This document shows, in pieces, positions 15,101-17,113 of a stretch of 17,113 bases of DNA. The stretch covers positions 1-17,113 of the forward strand of contig CALFVM010000270.1 in assembly GCA_937928665.1 (NCBI GenBank). Reading direction: 5' to 3'. The first letter of the stretch is position 1. The number at the start of each line of letters is the position of its first letter. Made by a program: the position numbers and the translations under genes. The DNA comes from an uncultured Candidatus Methylacidiphilales bacterium. Its GTDB lineage: Bacteria > Verrucomicrobiota > Verrucomicrobiia > Methylacidiphilales > CALFVM01. Below the pieces are notes generated by a model. It was not told the DNA's origin and ran no database searches. It was given only the letters and a program-made list of their open reading frames with translations.

Positions 15101-17113
15101 CGTCCGCGCCCTCGCCCGTCTCGCCTGGGCCTCCGCGCCTCCTGCACGGCGCGACCCCCTCGCCACCCGCCTGACCAACCTCGCCCAGGCCCAAACCGCC
15201 TTTCCCAACGCCCGTCCGGCCCCCGCGCTGGTGGCCGACCTTGAAACCCTCACTACCCACGCTCTGCCCCTCATCGCCCAGTTCACCCCCGACATCTCCC
15301 CCGCCCACGCCGCCGCCTATCTCCTCGCTGAACTCTCCACCCGCCCCCACCTCCTCATCAGCCAGGAAGCCCTCGACCTCGCCACCTCCTTCACCGCATC
15401 CCTCAAAAAGAAACGCGCTTGGGACGACCTCCAGACCGCCCGGCGCAAACTTCAGAAAGAACCCGCCTCCGCCCTCGCCCTGCTTTATCCGTGGCTCGAA
15501 GCCCATCATCGGGAAGAACATCCCGATCTCCCGGCAGACTTCCTCCTGGAAGCCGCTGCCCTCCTCCACCTGGACGCCCTCGATCCCGCCTACCTCCACA
15601 ACGCTTCCCGCACCGCCACCCTCAACGACCTCCACGGCACCCATCCTTGCCTGGCCGAAAAACCCTACCGCCTCGACTACCACGCCTTCATCCAACGGCT
15701 CGCCCGGCACCGGGACGAGCTCGTGCCCCGCTTTGAACAATGCGTCCGAGCCAAACACCATGCCCTCGAACAACGGCGCCGAGACCTCCGCCTCGACGGC
15801 TTCAAACCCAAAGTCCTCACCTCCTTCGTCCGCAGCCGTCTCATCGACGAAATCTATCTCCCCCTCGTCGGTGCCAACCTCGCCAAACAAATCGGCGTCG
15901 CCGGTGAAAACAAACGGACCGACCGCTCTGGCCTCCTCCTCCTCATCTCACCCCCCGGCTACGGCAAAACCACCCTCATCGAATACGTCGCCCACCGCCT
16001 CGGCCTCGTCTTCATGAAAATCAACGGGCCTGCCCTTGGCCAAAAGGTCACCTCCCTCGACCCCGCCGACGCTCCCAACGCCGCCGCCCGCGAAGAAATC
16101 ATCAAGCTCAACCTCGCCCTCGAAATGGGGGACAACGTCCTCATCTGCATCGACGACATCCAGCACTGTTCCTCCGAGTTCCTCCAAAAGTTCATCTCCC
16201 TCTGCGACGCCCAGCGCCGCATCGAAGGCGTCTGGAACGGCCAGCCGCGCTCCCACGACCTCCGCGGCCGCAAAGTCGCCGTCGTTATGGCCGGCAACCC
16301 CTACACCGAAACCGGCGACAAATTCAACCTCCCCGACATGCTCGCCAACCGCGCCGACACCTACAATCTCGGCGACATCGTCGGCACTAACGCCTCCGCC
16401 TTCGAACAGAGCTACCTCGAAAACTGCATCACCTCCAACCCCGTCCTCCAACGACTCGCCGCTCGCGGCTCCGCTGACGTCCGCGCCGTCATCCGCATCG
16501 CCGAAACCGGCTCCCGCGACGGAGCTCGCTTCGAGGGCAACTACTCCCCCGAAGAACTCAACGAGATGGTCGCCGTCATGACCCACCTCGTCGCCGTCCG
16601 CACCATCCTCCTCCGCGTCAACCGCGAATACATCCACTCCGCCGCCCAGACCGACGCGTTCCGCACCGAGCCCCCCTTCAAACTCCAGGGCTCCTACCGC
16701 ACCATGAACCGGCTGGCCGAAAAAATCCTCCCCGTCATGACCCCGCAGGAAGTCGAGGCCCTCCTCCTCGACCAGTACAAAAACGAAGCCCAAACCCTTG
16801 CCACCGGTGCCGAGGCTAACCTCCTCAAACTCCGCGAACTCCTCGGCCTCCTCACCCCAGACGAAGCCGCCCGCTGGGACGACATCAAAAAGAAGTTTCA
16901 ACGCAACCAACTCCTCGGCGGTGCCGGAGAAAACGATCCCGTCGGCAAAGTCGTCGGCCAGCTCGCCCTCTTCCACGAAAGCCTTGAACACCTCCGCGGC
17001 ACCCTCGCCCACGGCTTTGCCCATGCCGCCGAAGCCAACGCCAAAACCGCCGTCACCCTCCCCGCAACTCCCGCCCCAAGCCCCCCATCGGCCACCGCTC
17101 CAACACCCGCCCC
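12156..17113 (+). CDS. Giant AAA+ protein, 'DNA repair ATPase' (DUF3686) family (3' end outside window)
   Basis: I translated this frame from the ATG at 12156 and found no stop in 1652 codons, so the gene continues past the window. The order is: a basic helix; a beta-rich region to about residue 400 with repeated blade-like stretches (DTFLFGYNVQFGL, HLYMAFQVG, LYVFYHRATG); long helices with coiled-coil character (about 410-835); a small beta segment (836-890); a helical linker; an AAA+ domain (about 1235-1410); a helical C-terminal part; and a Pro/Ala-rich stretch from about 1634 to the edge. AAA+ motifs are Walker A SPPGYGKTT (1265-1273, K1271), Walker B VLICIDDIQ (D1333, D1334), sensor-1 N1381 in MAGNPYTETGDKF and a probable arginine finger R1399 in LANRAD. 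This resembles MoxR-like AAA+ proteins and the family annotated 'DNA repair ATPase'; I know of no biochemical proof for that name. The flotillin directly upstream suggests a membrane-linked role. No Shine-Dalgarno sequence is clear in the 15-bp gap. Confidence 0.88.
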   Translation, partial: MAQALEVGTYEIIRDRLKARAVELRDRLKQLNAARKETFGTLEFKLQHSDRVTTEHNCTPRDIVALGSDTFLFGYNVQFGLKTETDLSDVFALYAYQDGAFHPLPLDLLRSNEFESDFKNLYKYYRHTTLSKFRLDGPHLYMAFQVGKSVDDLKTFKWLLADGQLTYLGNRFDHEFKFPPLYQFDWKRATRDSFRSGKHPHVSIEDQVFIDTLGGTLTIKAEDNTASGTGLYQEPVDNKDQTLDDAEIFYARLGHLTVLKVKPYQERNYRYFIYNRKAAHAVRLDALGWSCALLPEDQGLIFPGGYYLATGDYKLFDGDFADMIFSRRIDAPNGEDSLYVFYHRATGTYAHLSYNRITQTTASPHFCNGYALFPSGRMFLFRAEREPQKHHTLQIWQTPYLGRNVVLEPKTDSFLAKLGNSTVVSALAEANEILHLLERDDIYDELYLDLVRRTTAVSDAYFWLGDPAAFGLKETLLDIKTAAGNALDEFAKVRAIQKSTAADIDAAATDTETALRAIVPHNLTAIDHFVAHLASLRGLRGRLISLKELRYADLPRIETLEQRVTEKTADLSNQTVAFLLEPGALGPYEERIAAARDAVPALAKAADANALEAEIDNAGQQLELLIEIVSSLKIDDSTQTTRIIEAISALYGTLNQVRAAIKNKKRDLQGTESAAQFAAQVKLLEQSATNFLDLADSPAKCDEFLSRLTLQLEELEGRYTDFDDYLAALTEKRQEIYSAFEARKVQLQEARGRRAATLAASAERLLTTIRSRVDTLKTLDEINGYLAADLMVAKVRDTIAQLLDMGESVKADELQSRLKTLQQDAVRQLKDRLDLFTDGGNVIRLGAYNFTVNTQPLDLTVVPRDDTLALHISGTNFFEPLADPALTTLRDVWDLEFPSESPDVYRAEFLAFTLLNALQADGQLPTALRWTDPERLEAVRTFMAPRYREGYVKGVHDADAALLLGALLRLHHDLDTLRFPPAVRALARLAWASAPPARRDPLATRLTNLAQAQTAFPNARPAPALVADLETLTTHALPLIAQFTPDISPAHAAAYLLAELSTRPHLLISQEALDLATSFTASLKKKRAWDDLQTARRKLQKEPASALALLYPWLEAHHREEHPDLPADFLLEAAALLHLDALDPAYLHNASRTATLNDLHGTHPCLAEKPYRLDYHAFIQRLARHRDELVPRFEQCVRAKHHALEQRRRDLRLDGFKPKVLTSFVRSRLIDEIYLPLVGANLAKQIGVAGENKRTDRSGLLLLISPPGYGKTTLIEYVAHRLGLVFMKINGPALGQKVTSLDPADAPNAAAREEIIKLNLALEMGDNVLICIDDIQHCSSEFLQKFISLCDAQRRIEGVWNGQPRSHDLRGRKVAVVMAGNPYTETGDKFNLPDMLANRADTYNLGDIVGTNASAFEQSYLENCITSNPVLQRLAARGSADVRAVIRIAETGSRDGARFEGNYSPEELNEMVAVMTHLVAVRTILLRVNREYIHSAAQTDAFRTEPPFKLQGSYRTMNRLAEKILPVMTPQEVEALLLDQYKNEAQTLATGAEANLLKLRELLGLLTPDEAARWDDIKKKFQRNQLLGGAGENDPVGKVVGQLALFHESLEHLRGTLAHGFAHAAEANAKTAVTLPATPAPSPPSATAPTPA

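Noticed and set aside
13242..15890. 882-residue open frame on the minus strand, rich in Gly, Glu and Val
   Set aside because: It is antisense to the giant ATPase gene. The strong wobble-C codon choice of the sense strand removes stop codons from the antisense frame; the predicted protein is low-complexity and has no fold signature.

Overview
The window is about 17 kb of GC-rich bacterial chromosome with ordinary, tightly packed genes and no sign of a phage, transposon, CRISPR array or RNA gene. The gene set suggests a Verrucomicrobiota-like Gram-negative bacterium: a GldA/GldF/GldG/DUF4340 ABC cluster, a riboswitch-controlled thiC, and a flotillin followed by a giant 'DNA repair ATPase'. The phylum is an inference from gene content and style; nothing in the window proves it.

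Left block, minus strand (1-3900): a four-gene operon reading leftward encodes an ABC-2 ATPase, a six-helix permease, a GldG-type auxiliary membrane protein and a DUF4340 protein cut by the window edge. The genes are 4 to 12 bp apart. A candidate promoter with a perfect TTGACA box lies just upstream of the ATPase. Next, also on the minus strand, comes thiC (4008-5918), which makes the pyrimidine half of thiamine, with a complete TPP riboswitch in its leader (about 5971-6062). Upstream of the riboswitch are two overlapping small genes (6099-6831): a short protein of unknown function and an exported protein of unknown function.

Middle (6832-8729): a divergent 125-residue protein of unknown function on the plus strand, then on the minus strand a 438-residue protein with an N-terminal STAS domain joined to a large uncharacterised module.

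Right block, plus strand (8730-17113): a ClC-family chloride/proton antiporter, a 117-bp gap holding a striking 37-bp nested inverted repeat, a 661-residue SPFH/flotillin protein with a very long coiled coil, and 15 bp later a giant reading frame of at least 1652 codons that runs off the window. The giant protein has an N-terminal beta-rich region, a long helical region and a C-terminal AAA+ ATPase domain; it matches the family called 'DNA repair ATPase' (DUF3686). The flotillin and the ATPase are very probably co-transcribed and are the best candidate here for an under-described system: a membrane SPFH scaffold paired with a giant AAA+ machine, similar in logic to HflKC with FtsH.

Base composition changes across the window. 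Right of about 7 kb the plus strand carries a strong excess of C over G whichever strand is coding, while left of about 6 kb it does not.
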